Notes: generated from the letters alone by a model not told the origin. 23,451 nt of DNA from Bacteroidales bacterium M6 (GCA_001689485.1 LUJQ01000016.1:1-23451), one strand, 5' to 3'. Shown: positions 15,677-23,451, counted from the stretch's first letter. Numbers and translations: made by a program.

Positions 15677-16546
15677 TTATATCCTTTTTCGGAACAACCC
15701 CATGAGGGCGGTGACGTAATCCTCGTCGGTAGCGACTGAAACGGAGTTGACGCGGCATCGTTTCAGGGTGTCTGACATGCTTTGCTGCCGCTCGTACCAC
15801 CATCGGCCATATTCGTTGCGCACACGTTTTGACGAGGTGTCAATCCATTGCTCATGGCCGGTTTCGAGGTCTCTGACGCGCATCAGCCCTACGTCGGGCA
15901 GTTTGGCGTCGCGTTTGTCATAAACCTGCACGCCGTAAACATCATGCTTGTTCGATGCGATTGTAAGGGCTTTATGGTAGTCCTTCTCATCGATGAAGTC
16001 GGATATGAGGAAGGTTGTGCAGCGTTTTTTGAGCGCATCGGTGAAATACCTCAGCACCATGGCAATGTCGGTGCCGGTGCTTTCGGGAGTGAAATCAATC
16101 AGTTCCCTTATTATGAACAGGATGTGTTTCCGGCCTTTTTTAGGCGGTATGAATTTTTCAATCTTGTCAGAGAAAAAGATAACCCCGATTTTATCGTTGT
16201 TCTGAATAGCCGAGAATGCTATCGTGGCGGCAATCTCTGTGACCAATTCGCGTTGTGAACGCACACGGGTTCCGAAATCAAGACTTCCGGATACATCAAT
16301 CATCAACATTACGGTGAGTTCGCGCTCCTCCTCAAAAACCTTGATGTGAGGCCTGTTTAAACGTGCCGTCACATTCCAGTCAATGTCACGAACATCGTCC
16401 CCCGGTTGGTATTCCCTGACTTCGGCAAACGACATGCCCCGACCTTTGAAAGCTGAATGATACTCTCCGGCAAAGATATTGTTGGTCAATGTACGCGTCT
16501 TGATCTCAACTCTCCGCACCCGTTGAAGCAAGTCGTTCGTCTCCAT
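15677..16546 (-). CDS. DUF58 domain protein of the bat operon
   Basis: 289 residues from the ATG at 16546, which follows a good ribosome site; an ATG at 16567 would add seven residues. The DUF58 signature is clear in the first half (EVREYQPGDDVRDIDW, about 42-57). A VWA-like fold follows with an intact MIDAS start D84-x-S86-x-S88 (MIDVSGSL) and later STGTDIAM. DUF58 proteins typically sit directly after moxR and are thought to work with it as cytosolic partners. No membrane helix is seen, so it should be cytoplasmic. It is the third MIDAS protein of this operon, after BatA and BatB. Confidence 0.93.
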   Translation of the reverse strand: METNDLLQRVRRVEIKTRTLTNNIFAGEYHSAFKGRGMSFAEVREYQPGDDVRDIDWNVTARLNRPHIKVFEEERELTVMLMIDVSGSLDFGTRVRSQRELVTEIAATIAFSAIQNNDKIGVIFFSDKIEKFIPPKKGRKHILFIIRELIDFTPESTGTDIAMVLRYFTDALKKRCTTFLISDFIDEKDYHKALTIASNKHDVYGVQVYDKRDAKLPDVGLMRVRDLETGHEQWIDTSSKRVRNEYGRWWYERQQSMSDTLKRCRVNSVSVATDEDYVTALMGLFRKRI

Positions 16547-16552
16547 ACGTCT

Positions 16553-16558
16553 CTCCTC
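16553..16558 (-). promoter_or_regulatory. Ribosome binding site that fixes the DUF58 start
   Basis: On the minus strand GAGGAG (16558-16553) lies six bases before the ATG at 16546. It falls inside the longer open frame that begins at 16567 and so favours the 16546 start. Confidence 0.6.
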
Positions 16559-16614
16559 TATCAACAATTCAAGAAATGATTCATAACATGCGATATTTCA
16601 GCTTGTAATATAAA

Positions 16615-17610
16615 TCAGGGAACCTCAACTTTATTCAACACTTCCGTAACAATCTCATCGGCCGTTATATCAGATGCTTCAGCTTCGTACGTAAGCCCGA
16701 TCCGATGGCGAAGAACATCGTGAGCCACCTCACGCACATCCTCAGGAACAACATAACCACGTCGTTTGATGAAGGCACAGGTACGGGCTGCCAATGCCAA
16801 GTTGATGGACGCACGGGGCGAGCCGCCGAAAGAAATATAATTCTTCATCTCCTGCAACTTATATTGCTCGGGATAACGGGTTGCAAAAACTATATCTGCG
16901 ATATATTGCTCAATGCGTTCATCTATGTAAACTCGTTTTACCAATTCCCGTGCTTCCAGTATCTTTTCAGCACTGATTACCGGACGCACTTCTGTAAATT
17001 CGTCTGAGATATGACTACGTATAATGCGCTTTTCCTCTTCCTGCGTAGGATAGCCGATAATGACTTTCAACATGAAACGGTCCACCTGCGCTTCAGGCAG
17101 CGCGTAAGTACCTTCCTGCTCTATCGGGTTCTGTGTTGCCAACACGAGAAACGGATTGGGAAGTCTGAACGTTTCTTCTCCAATTGTTACCTGATGTTCC
17201 TGCATTGCCTCAAGCAAAGCACTCTGGACTTTGGCCGGTGCTCGGTTAATTTCATCCGCCAAAACAAAATTAGCAAAGATCGGGCCTCTTTTTACGGAGA
17301 ATGATTCATTCTTCTGACTATATATCAAAGTCCCGATTACATCGGCAGGTAGCAAGTCGGGCGTAAACTGAACACGACTGAACTTGGCTTCTATCAGTGA
17401 TGACAAAGTTTTAATAGCCAAAGTTTTGGCCAACCCGGGAACTCCCTCTAACAAAATATGTCCATCACTTAACAAACCGATAAGCAAAGAATTTATCAAG
17501 TGTTTCTGACCTACAATCGTCCGGTTCATTCCCGTTGTAAGGTCTGTGATAAAGCCTGTGCTGCTTTCAATGATAGCGTTTAACTCTCGAATATCTATGT
17601 GCTCTGCCAT
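16615..17610 (-). CDS. moxR: MoxR-family AAA+ ATPase of the bat operon
   Basis: First gene of the bat operon, 331 residues, normal length. AAA_3-type ATPase: Walker A GVPGLAKT (56-63), Walker B VLADEIN (116-122), sensor 1 ATQNP (158-162), and the arginine-finger segment PEAQVDRFML (172-181). The C-terminal lid domain has SFGGSPRASINLALAARTCAF. MoxR ATPases work with VWA/DUF58 proteins in folding or assembling other proteins, and act as hexamers in the cytosol. Here its partners are encoded directly downstream. The base composition of this gene is poorer in G+C than that of the genes after it (see findings). The 68-base gap to the DUF58 gene has no terminator. Confidence 0.96.
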   Translation of the reverse strand: MAEHIDIRELNAIIESSTGFITDLTTGMNRTIVGQKHLINSLLIGLLSDGHILLEGVPGLAKTLAIKTLSSLIEAKFSRVQFTPDLLPADVIGTLIYSQKNESFSVKRGPIFANFVLADEINRAPAKVQSALLEAMQEHQVTIGEETFRLPNPFLVLATQNPIEQEGTYALPEAQVDRFMLKVIIGYPTQEEEKRIIRSHISDEFTEVRPVISAEKILEARELVKRVYIDERIEQYIADIVFATRYPEQYKLQEMKNYISFGGSPRASINLALAARTCAFIKRRGYVVPEDVREVAHDVLRHRIGLTYEAEASDITADEIVTEVLNKVEVP

Positions 17611-17652
17611 GCCTTTCTGATTTTAGATTTCTATTGTTCCACTAATTGAATG

Positions 17653-17660
17653 CAAAATTA
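17653..17660 (-). promoter_or_regulatory. Candidate -7 element of the bat operon promoter
   Basis: On the minus strand TAATTTTG (17660-17653), followed by C, is a full TAnnTTTG match, about 45 bases before the moxR ATG. The -33 region 20 bases upstream is not a good TTTG (AGTG). This is the only strong -7 match in the 17611-17870 gap, which is AT-rich and holds no gene that I can support. Confidence 0.45.
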
Positions 17661-17870
17661 CACCATTTATATTTACGGCACACTTAATTTTCGCTAAAAA
17701 AGCAGGATCTCACCATTTAAATTTAAAGAGTAAAATGTACATGTCGGTAACCACTCTGTTAGTGTATAACCTCCGAACTTGGCCCGACGAAATTTTGCAA
17801 TATAAAAAAATCGTACTGATTTCTTGGCACTACATTACCCTCACGAGCGCAAACTCATTCTTTATGTTTC

Positions 17871-18971
17871 TCACAAATACAGATTCCAGAAATCTACATA
17901 TTTCTGAGCTACTTTCAGATAAGAATGGTGGCGTTCTATATAAAGTTGGCTTTGACGGGCCAGTTCCGGAAGTGCAGACCGTTCCTCCACAATCTTGCAC
18001 AAAGAATTATATACAGACTCTTCATCCGGAAGTACATTGATTATAGGGCGCAACTCACACTCTCCCAAAATTTCATAATTCTCAGGCTCACCACCTCCAA
18101 CGACAACCAGTCCATTGGACATGGCCTCCAAAGCATTCATAGCCGGAGTATATGAGTAGAGCTGATCCAACAATACATCACTGCCATACATCAGCCTTAC
18201 ATATTCTGAGAAAGGAACAGATTCCACCTTGACAATCTCACACTCATGAGGGTAACGTTCTTTTGTACGCTGCAAAGCCCTAAGCATTACATCCGTACCC
18301 TTGTATGCGTTACGGCTACGCTGTACGCCAATGAAGAAACGAACCGGATCATCTGCCTTTCGCCTATCGTCAACAGGTTTCCCCGGACACAATGGGAATG
18401 GAATAAACTTGAGTTTCTGAGGGAAATGGCAACGGTAACTTGCATAATATTCATACAAGCCTGCAATAATGCCATCACAGTCACGAGCCACCCACTGATT
18501 CCATCTACCTTTGGCTCCAAGCAACCAGTCACGTTTCCAAACCTCGGTCTCACGGGTTTTGCGCAAATGTGGCCCGAAGTTAAAATCACTGTATCTGAAT
18601 GTTGTGCAATCCAGACAAGTCTTTACATAATAATGGTCTACACCAAACGCTCCCATAAACAAAGAACGATTGTGCTTGCGAAGATAAGTATAAACAAACT
18701 TGTGGGCTTCGGCCTTCAATGGAAGAAAGACCGGATTAATGAGCTGAACTACGTCATAGCCCTTAAAACGGGATAAGTTGCGTATCAATCTATACAAGAA
18801 TTGCAATGTATCCTTGTATCCCAAGGAGCGCCGACGCAAATCAATATCACGCGGATAGTTCTTCCATCCGTCTCCATCGGAAGCTACAGTCACTTGGTGC
18901 CCCAGTTCCCGTAATCCTTGCGCCAGTGTGGCATGAACGTTGCTATACTCTCCCAGAAGCAGGATCTTCAT
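17871..18971 (-). CDS. GT-B fold glycosyltransferase
   Basis: 366 residues. The N-terminus MKILLLGEYSNVHATLAQGLRELGH is a Rossmann start with a Gly-rich loop, typical of GT-B enzymes (GT4-like). The C-terminal half has the expected donor-site pattern: FFIGVQRSRNAYKGTDVMLRAL (about 222-243) and NALEAMSNGLVVVGGGEPENYE (about 288-309), the latter with the E-x7-like Glu residues used for nucleotide-sugar binding. No signal or membrane segment, so cytoplasmic or peripheral. The donor and acceptor sugars cannot be told. It stands alone, with no capsule or O-antigen genes nearby. Its ATG lies 29 bases inside the upstream gene, so the two are translationally linked. Confidence 0.85.
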   Translation of the reverse strand: MKILLLGEYSNVHATLAQGLRELGHQVTVASDGDGWKNYPRDIDLRRRSLGYKDTLQFLYRLIRNLSRFKGYDVVQLINPVFLPLKAEAHKFVYTYLRKHNRSLFMGAFGVDHYYVKTCLDCTTFRYSDFNFGPHLRKTRETEVWKRDWLLGAKGRWNQWVARDCDGIIAGLYEYYASYRCHFPQKLKFIPFPLCPGKPVDDRRKADDPVRFFIGVQRSRNAYKGTDVMLRALQRTKERYPHECEIVKVESVPFSEYVRLMYGSDVLLDQLYSYTPAMNALEAMSNGLVVVGGGEPENYEILGECELRPIINVLPDEESVYNSLCKIVEERSALPELARQSQLYIERHHSYLKVAQKYVDFWNLYL

Positions 18972-19431
18972 GTCTCGAAGCTAAGAAATCTGCAAAAATT
19001 CGGGCGGCAGTCCTCACCATATTCGGGCAGGGACGTTTTTTATAGTAATCCTCTGTACGGACTTCCGCCTGAGGAGCATAACTCTGTATAGAAGAAGGCG
19101 GCAATTTCAACAATTCCGCGCAAATTAAAGAACCGGTACATTCCCGATATTTCCTTGCCAAATCCTGCACTACCGCATAGTTCCCGGATTTTCCCGCACT
19201 GTCATCGCTTCGTGTTGCACCAGTTTCCAATCCAGCCAAAAGAAACATGCCACATGCAGCTCCGCAAGTCTGGCGCATCCGACCTATACCTGCTCCAAAC
19301 GAAGCAGACATCCTCAACGCCTGCTCTTCCGTAAATCCGTAAAGATCGGCAAACGCCGCAACTACCGATTGTGAGCAATTAAACCCACTTCTGAACAGCT
19401 GCTCTGCCCTATCCACTCTATCTTCGTACAT
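18943..19431 (-). CDS. C_GCAxxG_C_C family cysteine-rich protein
   Basis: 162 residues, matching the C_GCAxxG_C_C family (TIGR01909). Cysteines are at 19 (GFNCSQSV), 56 and 60 (TCGAACG), 98 and 104 (RECTGSLIC) and 135 (KRPCPN). The spacing agrees with the family pattern, and metal or iron-sulphur binding or a redox role is usually proposed, without proof. No signal peptide, so cytoplasmic. The frame overlaps the start of the glycosyltransferase by 29 bases. It is divergent from the small lipoprotein gene at 19511. Confidence 0.9.
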   Translation of the reverse strand: MYEDRVDRAEQLFRSGFNCSQSVVAAFADLYGFTEEQALRMSASFGAGIGRMRQTCGAACGMFLLAGLETGATRSDDSAGKSGNYAVVQDLARKYRECTGSLICAELLKLPPSSIQSYAPQAEVRTEDYYKKRPCPNMVRTAARIFADFLASRHEDPASGRV

Positions 19432-19471
19432 TTCTTTCTCTACTTTATTTCGTTATCAAAAATATAATACT

Positions 19472-19479
19472 TATCTTCG
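19472..19479 (+). promoter_or_regulatory. Possible -7 element for the small lipoprotein
   Basis: TATCTTCG differs from TAnnTTTG at one base and lies 32 bases before the ATG at 19511. The -33 region is weak (TTTCG near 19448-19452). Confidence 0.3.
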
Positions 19480-19510
19480 CGATCGGTTAAATTCGCATTT
19501 TTCTTAGAAC

Positions 19511-19921
19511 ATGAAACTGTATTTCCCTATTCTGTCACTATTTATTATCAGTTGTGCCCTTAATGCCTGCCAGGAAAATTTCGACACGCGTCTGAAACGT
19601 GAAGCGCGTGATTACACCCTGAAACATTGTCCGCAAAATATTGAGGAAAATAATGTACTGGACAGCACGACATACGATATTGCCACACGAACCTACCACA
19701 GATGGTTCACGCTTTCCGGGTTGCTTGACACCCCTGAGTCCGCCGCAGCAATACAGAACTATTCGGAAGACCTGAAACGCCGACTGACTATAGAACTGAA
19801 AAATGCCCCGGATTGGAAAGAATGCAAAGAGCAAGGTATCAATTTTGCTTACACCTATCGCTCCGCCCGTACAGGAAAGACTCTGTTCAATGTCCGTCTT
19901 TCTAAAAACGATTATCAGTAA
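19511..19921 (+). CDS. Small lipoprotein of unknown function
   Basis: 136 residues. The leader MKLYFPILSLFIISCALNAC ends in a lipobox LNAC, so Cys20 is the likely lipidated residue. The mature part is mixed charge with YTLKHCP, TYDIATRTYHRWFTL and a closing strand pattern FAYTYRSARTGKTLFNVRL, a small alpha/beta fold. I do not recognise the family. Its position between the divergent C_GCAxxG_C_C gene and the convergent TSCPD gene (7-base overlap at 19915-19921) gives no firm functional clue. It is the only plus-strand gene in the right 14 kb. Confidence 0.75.
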   Translation: MKLYFPILSLFIISCALNACQENFDTRLKREARDYTLKHCPQNIEENNVLDSTTYDIATRTYHRWFTLSGLLDTPESAAAIQNYSEDLKRRLTIELKNAPDWKECKEQGINFAYTYRSARTGKTLFNVRLSKNDYQ

Positions 19922-20175
19922 TCTCCTTGAAGAACAGCCTCAATGGCCCAGCACAACTGATCAGGACAAGACGTAGCCTTGTCCCCGCAACGAATGCCTT
20001 TCAGCCGGGCTATCACTTCCCGTGCCTTCATTCCGCAAACCAATGAGGAAATTCCCCGTAGATTACCGGGGCAACCTCCTGCAAATTCAACATTCTCGAT
20101 AACATCATCATTCATTGTCAGGCGGATGCTGCGACTACAGGTTCCTTCCGTAGAATAACAGATCGTTTTCCGCAT
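19915..20175 (-). CDS. TSCPD domain protein (TIGR03905 type)
   Basis: 86 residues, a stand-alone TSCPD domain. Four or five cysteines are conserved: TCSRSI (13), GGCPGNL (35), VCGM (47), RCGD (63), and the family-naming TSCPDQLC (68-75). The same domain occurs at the C-terminus of some adenosylcobalamin-dependent ribonucleotide reductases, where it is cysteine-rich and possibly metal-binding. The function of the stand-alone form is unknown. A strong hairpin separates it from yebC upstream. Its 3' end overlaps the lipoprotein gene by seven bases on the other strand. Confidence 0.9.
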   Translation of the reverse strand: MRKTICYSTEGTCSRSIRLTMNDDVIENVEFAGGCPGNLRGISSLVCGMKAREVIARLKGIRCGDKATSCPDQLCWAIEAVLQGDY

Positions 20176-20199
20176 CGTAGTTTACCTTTCTGTCATAGT

Positions 20200-20242
20200 A
20201 CAGGCCCGCCGGAATTTACTTTTGAACTTCCGGCAGGCCTGT
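20200..20242 (-). terminator. 15-base hairpin after yebC
   Basis: ACAGGCCCGCCGGAA (20200-20214) pairs with TTCCGGCAGGCCTGT (20228-20242). The one mismatch is a G-U wobble in the minus-strand RNA, so all 15 positions pair. The loop has 13 bases. It follows the yebC stop by about 17 bases. No U-run follows on the minus strand, so it may act as a partial terminator or mRNA stabiliser. Confidence 0.6.
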
Positions 20243-20258
20243 GAATTCTTTCAGATAT

Positions 20259-20999
20259 TTATTCTGCCACTTCGGCAGCAGGCTTCATGTTGGTATACAC
20301 GGTCTGCACATCGTCAAACTCTTCCAAACGCTCTACCATCTTGTCTATACTCTCACGCTGCTCATCCGTCACCTCTTTCAAATCATTCGGGATATATGTA
20401 AATTCAGCCCCGACAACTTCAAACCCATTCTCTTCAAGGTGCTTCTGAATCTGACCGAAGCACTTGGGATCCCCGTATATAGTGACACTATTCTCTTCCT
20501 CGTCCTCATCAAACTCGTCCTCCACTCCATAGTCTATGAGGTCCAGAATCATGTCATCCATATCCAGACCTTCTGTCTTCCTGAAAGAAAATACACATTT
20601 ATGATCGAACAGGAATGCCAGCGACCCCATGGTTCCCAAGTTCCCGTTGAATTTGTTAAATACCGAACGCACATCGCCTACAGTTCTCGTAGGATTATCA
20701 GTCAGGGTATCAACAAAAATAGCCACTCCATGAGGTCCATAGCCTTCGTAAGTCATTGTCTTGTACTCACTCTGATCCTTGCCCATGGCATTCTTGATGG
20801 CACGGTCAATGTTGTCCTTCGGCATATTCTCTCGCTTCGCAGTAGCAATGATAGCACGCAATGTCGGATTGTTCTCGGGTTCGGGACCTCCGGCTTTCAC
20901 TGCCACAGCGATCTGCTTTCCGATTTTCGTAAATGTACGGGCCATGTGCCCCCAGCGCTTCATCTTTGCCGCTTTTCTATATTCAAATGCTCTTCCCAT
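20259..20999 (-). CDS. YebC/PmpR family protein
   Basis: 246 residues, normal for the family. N-terminal MGRAFEYRKAAKMKRWG...FTKIGKQI and the middle block TYEGYGPHGVAIFVDTLTDNPTRT (about 83-106) are conserved hallmarks. An acidic loop DEFDEDEEEN (about 161-170) and a C-terminal domain GFEVVGAEFTYIPN complete it. Family members are described as transcription regulators and, more recently, as ribosome-associated factors for translation of proline-rich stretches; which applies here cannot be told. It follows pheT by 33 bases on the same strand, so it is probably co-transcribed. Confidence 0.95.
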   Translation of the reverse strand: MGRAFEYRKAAKMKRWGHMARTFTKIGKQIAVAVKAGGPEPENNPTLRAIIATAKRENMPKDNIDRAIKNAMGKDQSEYKTMTYEGYGPHGVAIFVDTLTDNPTRTVGDVRSVFNKFNGNLGTMGSLAFLFDHKCVFSFRKTEGLDMDDMILDLIDYGVEDEFDEDEEENSVTIYGDPKCFGQIQKHLEENGFEVVGAEFTYIPNDLKEVTDEQRESIDKMVERLEEFDDVQTVYTNMKPAAEVAE

Positions 21000-21032
21000 A
21001 CTTATATATTTAATGATTCTGTTTGTCTTCTG

Positions 21033-23451
21033 TTATCTGAGTTTCGCCCCAATCTGCTTTTCCAGATTGGAAATGATTTTGGCCATAATGGAATCCGTCT
21101 GCTTATCATTCATGGTTTTCTGCTCATCCTGTAGGACGAAGTTAACGGCATAGCTTTTCTTTCCTTCCTCCAGGTTCTTGCCTTCATAAACATCAAACAA
21201 TTCAACCTTCTTCAGATACTTTTTTTCTGAAGAACGGGCAATCCTTTCAATTGTCTTAAATTCCACACTCTTGTCAACCAAAAGCGCCAAGTCGCGACTG
21301 ACTGAAGGGAACTTGCTGATTTCTGCAAAGCTCACTGTATTTTTCTTCGTTTTCTTCATCAATTGCGTCCAGCACAAATCCGCGTAATACACCTCACCTT
21401 CAATTCCAATGCCGGACAGAATGGATTTTCTAACCAGTCCCATCTCCAGATACAATTTTCCGTTCCGGTCAGACACAGCAATGGACTTAGCGAAAATATC
21501 ATTCTTGCCATCTTCAACAAGAAGACCTTCCGTCGATACTCCCAAGCGGGCAAGGATAGTAGCCACGTAGCCTTTCAATTCATACACACTGGAGGGCTCA
21601 TCCGGATGAGCCCAGGAGCCTTCTACCCGCTTGCCCGTAAGCCAAAGAGCCAAGTGTGTGTCTTCGCGATATGCCGACAACACTTTTTCCGGATTCTTGC
21701 GTTCTGCGTCATAATAATAGCAATTGCCAAACTCAAAAAGGCGCAAATTGGCCTGCTTTCGATTGACATTATGAGCAATGCTTTCCAGACCACCGAAGAG
21801 CAACGTCTGTCTCATTACGTTCAAATCAGAGCTGAGCGGATTCATCACACGAACCAGATGCTGCGGCAAGTAACTCTTCAGACCATCATAATAAGCTTCC
21901 CGCGTCAGAGAATTGTTAAGAATCTCATTGAATCCCTGCCCAACCAATTGCTCTGCTATGATGTTTTCCAATTTGTTGGAACGGTCTACATCGCCCTTTA
22001 TGGTCAGGCTTGATTTTACGGCTGTCGGTATTTCTACATTATTATATCCATAGATACGCAATATTTCCTCCACGACATCGCAGGGACGCTGCACATCCAC
22101 ACGGTAAGCCGGGACTTGCAGAGACAAGCCTTCGGTGTCTTCCGAAACAATGGTCATTTCAAGTGAGGAGACAATTTCCTTTATGGTTTCTGTCGGAAGT
22201 ATCTTTCCGATAATGTCGTGAACGTACTGGTATTTCAAATCCACGGTGAACGATTTCGGCAATAAAGGTGTTTTCACATCCTTTATCTCCATTGCTATTT
22301 CTCCTCCCGCCAAATCTTTTACCATCAAAGCAGCCTGCTTCAGGGCATAAATCTGTCCGTCGGGATCTATGCCTCTTTCAAAACGGAATGAGGCATCTGT
22401 ATTCAGTCCGTGGCGGCGGGCGCTCTTCCGAATCCAAGTGGGATGGAAATAGGCGCTTTCCAGCAATACGTTTCTTGTGGTCTCATAGGTTCCGCTACCT
22501 TTTCCGCCGAAGACTCCGGCAATACACATCGGCTCTTTCTCATTACAGATGGCCAAATCACGCTCACTGAGCGTGTGTTCCTCTCCGTCCAACGTTACGA
22601 AAGGAGTTCCTTCAGGCATGGTTTTCACCACCACCTTGTTTCCCTCAATCATATCGGCATCGAAACAATGCAACGGCTGACCATAGGCAAACATTATATA
22701 GTTCGTAACGTCCACGATGTTATTGATCGGACGTACGCCTACAGTCTTCAGCCTCTCCTGCAACCATTCGGGGGAAGGCTTCACTTCACAGTTTCTGATC
22801 GTCACGGCGCAATAGCGGGGACATGCTTCCGGGCTCAATACTTCTACCGGGACATCCAGCTCATGGTTATCGACAGAGAAAGAAGAACAATCCGGACGAT
22901 GCAGGGATGTCTTATGTCCGTTACGCACCAGCCACGCATAAAGATCGCGCGCCACTCCGTAATGTGAGCAGGCATCTGCACGATTGGGAGTGATGTCCAC
23001 CTCTATGACGTATTCGCTTTTTATATTATAATAGTCGGCAGCCTTCGTGCCTACCGGTACGTTCTCAGGCAATACAATGATTCCGTCATGGCTCTCTCCC
23101 ACTCCAATCTCGTCCTCAGCACAGATCATACCATAACTTTCCACTCCCCGCAACTTCGACCTTTTTATGACAAACTCCTTGTCACCATCATACAGCCGAG
23201 TACCCAGTGTAGCTACGATTACCTTCTGTCCGGCCGCCACATTCGGTGCGCCGCAAACGATCTGCGAAGGCTGTTCCTCACCGGTATCTACCGAACAGAC
23301 GTGCATGTGGTCGGAATCGGGATGCGGTTCGCAGGTCAAAACCTGTCCCACAACCAAACCTTCCAGTCCGCCTTTTACAGACTGTACTTCCTCTATGCCC
23401 CCCACTTCAAGTCCGATTGAAGTCAATGCCTCGGACACTTCCTGAGCTGTC
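21033..23451 (-). CDS. pheT: Phenylalanyl-tRNA synthetase beta subunit (5' end missing)
   Basis: Charges tRNA-Phe together with PheS (alpha2beta2). The frame runs off the right edge: reading starts at ...TAQEVSEALTSIGLE, and by comparison with the family about 15-20 residues are outside the window. A GTG at 23438 is therefore not the real start. 805 residues are visible. An EMAP-like tRNA-binding domain (GLVVGQVLTCEPHPDSDHMHVC...) comes early, then B3/B4 (EVDITPNRADACSHYGVARD; KPSPEWLQERL), the B5 DNA-binding-like domain (about YRVDVQRPCDVVEEILRIYGY) and the C-terminal anticodon-binding FDX-ACB domain (FPSVSRDLALLVDK...YAVNFVLQDEQKTMND). No frameshift is seen. PheS is expected elsewhere. Confidence 0.97.
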   Translation of the reverse strand, partial: TAQEVSEALTSIGLEVGGIEEVQSVKGGLEGLVVGQVLTCEPHPDSDHMHVCSVDTGEEQPSQIVCGAPNVAAGQKVIVATLGTRLYDGDKEFVIKRSKLRGVESYGMICAEDEIGVGESHDGIIVLPENVPVGTKAADYYNIKSEYVIEVDITPNRADACSHYGVARDLYAWLVRNGHKTSLHRPDCSSFSVDNHELDVPVEVLSPEACPRYCAVTIRNCEVKPSPEWLQERLKTVGVRPINNIVDVTNYIMFAYGQPLHCFDADMIEGNKVVVKTMPEGTPFVTLDGEEHTLSERDLAICNEKEPMCIAGVFGGKGSGTYETTRNVLLESAYFHPTWIRKSARRHGLNTDASFRFERGIDPDGQIYALKQAALMVKDLAGGEIAMEIKDVKTPLLPKSFTVDLKYQYVHDIIGKILPTETIKEIVSSLEMTIVSEDTEGLSLQVPAYRVDVQRPCDVVEEILRIYGYNNVEIPTAVKSSLTIKGDVDRSNKLENIIAEQLVGQGFNEILNNSLTREAYYDGLKSYLPQHLVRVMNPLSSDLNVMRQTLLFGGLESIAHNVNRKQANLRLFEFGNCYYYDAERKNPEKVLSAYREDTHLALWLTGKRVEGSWAHPDEPSSVYELKGYVATILARLGVSTEGLLVEDGKNDIFAKSIAVSDRNGKLYLEMGLVRKSILSGIGIEGEVYYADLCWTQLMKKTKKNTVSFAEISKFPSVSRDLALLVDKSVEFKTIERIARSSEKKYLKKVELFDVYEGKNLEEGKKSYAVNFVLQDEQKTMNDKQTDSIMAKIISNLEKQIGAKLR

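Noticed and set aside
20241..21134. Long plus-strand open frame of 297 codons opposite yebC.
   Set aside because: The minus-strand reading is a full-length YebC with all family blocks; the antisense frame has no recognisable features and also runs into pheT.
21363..22013. Plus-strand open frame of 216 codons inside pheT.
   Set aside because: Antisense to well-conserved pheT sequence, no family features.
1..23451. CRISPR array, tRNA or rRNA genes, insertion sequences, phage genes.
   Set aside because: No regularly spaced direct repeats, no cloverleaf or rRNA motifs, and no transposase, integrase or phage proteins were seen on either strand.

Overview
The window reads as a chromosomal segment of a Bacteroidales bacterium. 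It carries the complete Bacteroides-aerotolerance (bat) gene set in its usual order, several small protein families typical of Bacteroidetes, SPII lipoproteins, few Shine-Dalgarno sequences, and promoters that fit the Bacteroidetes pattern (TTTG-like -33 element, about 20 bases, TAnnTTTG -7 element). The richer, TCG/GTCGAC-rich left two thirds look more like a Muribaculaceae-type genome; the right third is poorer in G+C. No tRNA, rRNA, CRISPR array, insertion sequence or phage gene was seen.

Layout. 1-110: the end of a structured intergenic element. 111-1061 (+): NlpC/P60 lipoprotein, convergent with rsgA (2156-1092, -). 2449-2667 (+): small winged-helix protein. It is followed by four consecutive inverted repeats and then a clear promoter for uvrB (2923-4995, +), which is translationally coupled (ATGA) to a YgiQ-type radical SAM gene (4992-6935, +). 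A three-part universal stress protein (8064-6949, -) and a small DNA-binding protein (8471-8205, -) follow, the latter with a well-formed promoter and a perfect 16-base palindrome upstream.

17610-8725 (-) is one long co-directional unit of eight genes: moxR, a DUF58 gene, an unnamed membrane-anchored gene, batA, batB, batC, batD and batE. Together they encode a cytoplasmic AAA+ ATPase, three von Willebrand-A (MIDAS) proteins, two ectodomain-TM-cytosolic-helix proteins that share a related C-terminal domain, a TPR lipoprotein with a glutamine/asparagine/aspartate-rich tail, and a TPR-TM-SH3 protein. This composition fits a membrane-associated MoxR/VWA chaperone-like machine.

17871-23451 holds a GT-B glycosyltransferase overlapping a cysteine-rich C_GCAxxG_C_C protein (both -), a small lipoprotein (+), a TSCPD-domain protein (-), a YebC/PmpR regulator (-) and pheT (-), whose first codons lie outside the window. 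No gap between genes exceeds 300 bases; the largest (2157-2448, 2668-2922, 8472-8724, 17611-17870) hold promoters, hairpins or nothing recognisable, as listed.

The main points for a second look are the base-composition break inside the bat operon near 16.6 kb, the related cytosolic domains of BatD and the unnamed bat gene, the hairpin cluster before uvrB, and several palindromic intergenic elements. I did not find a clearly new defence or mobile system.
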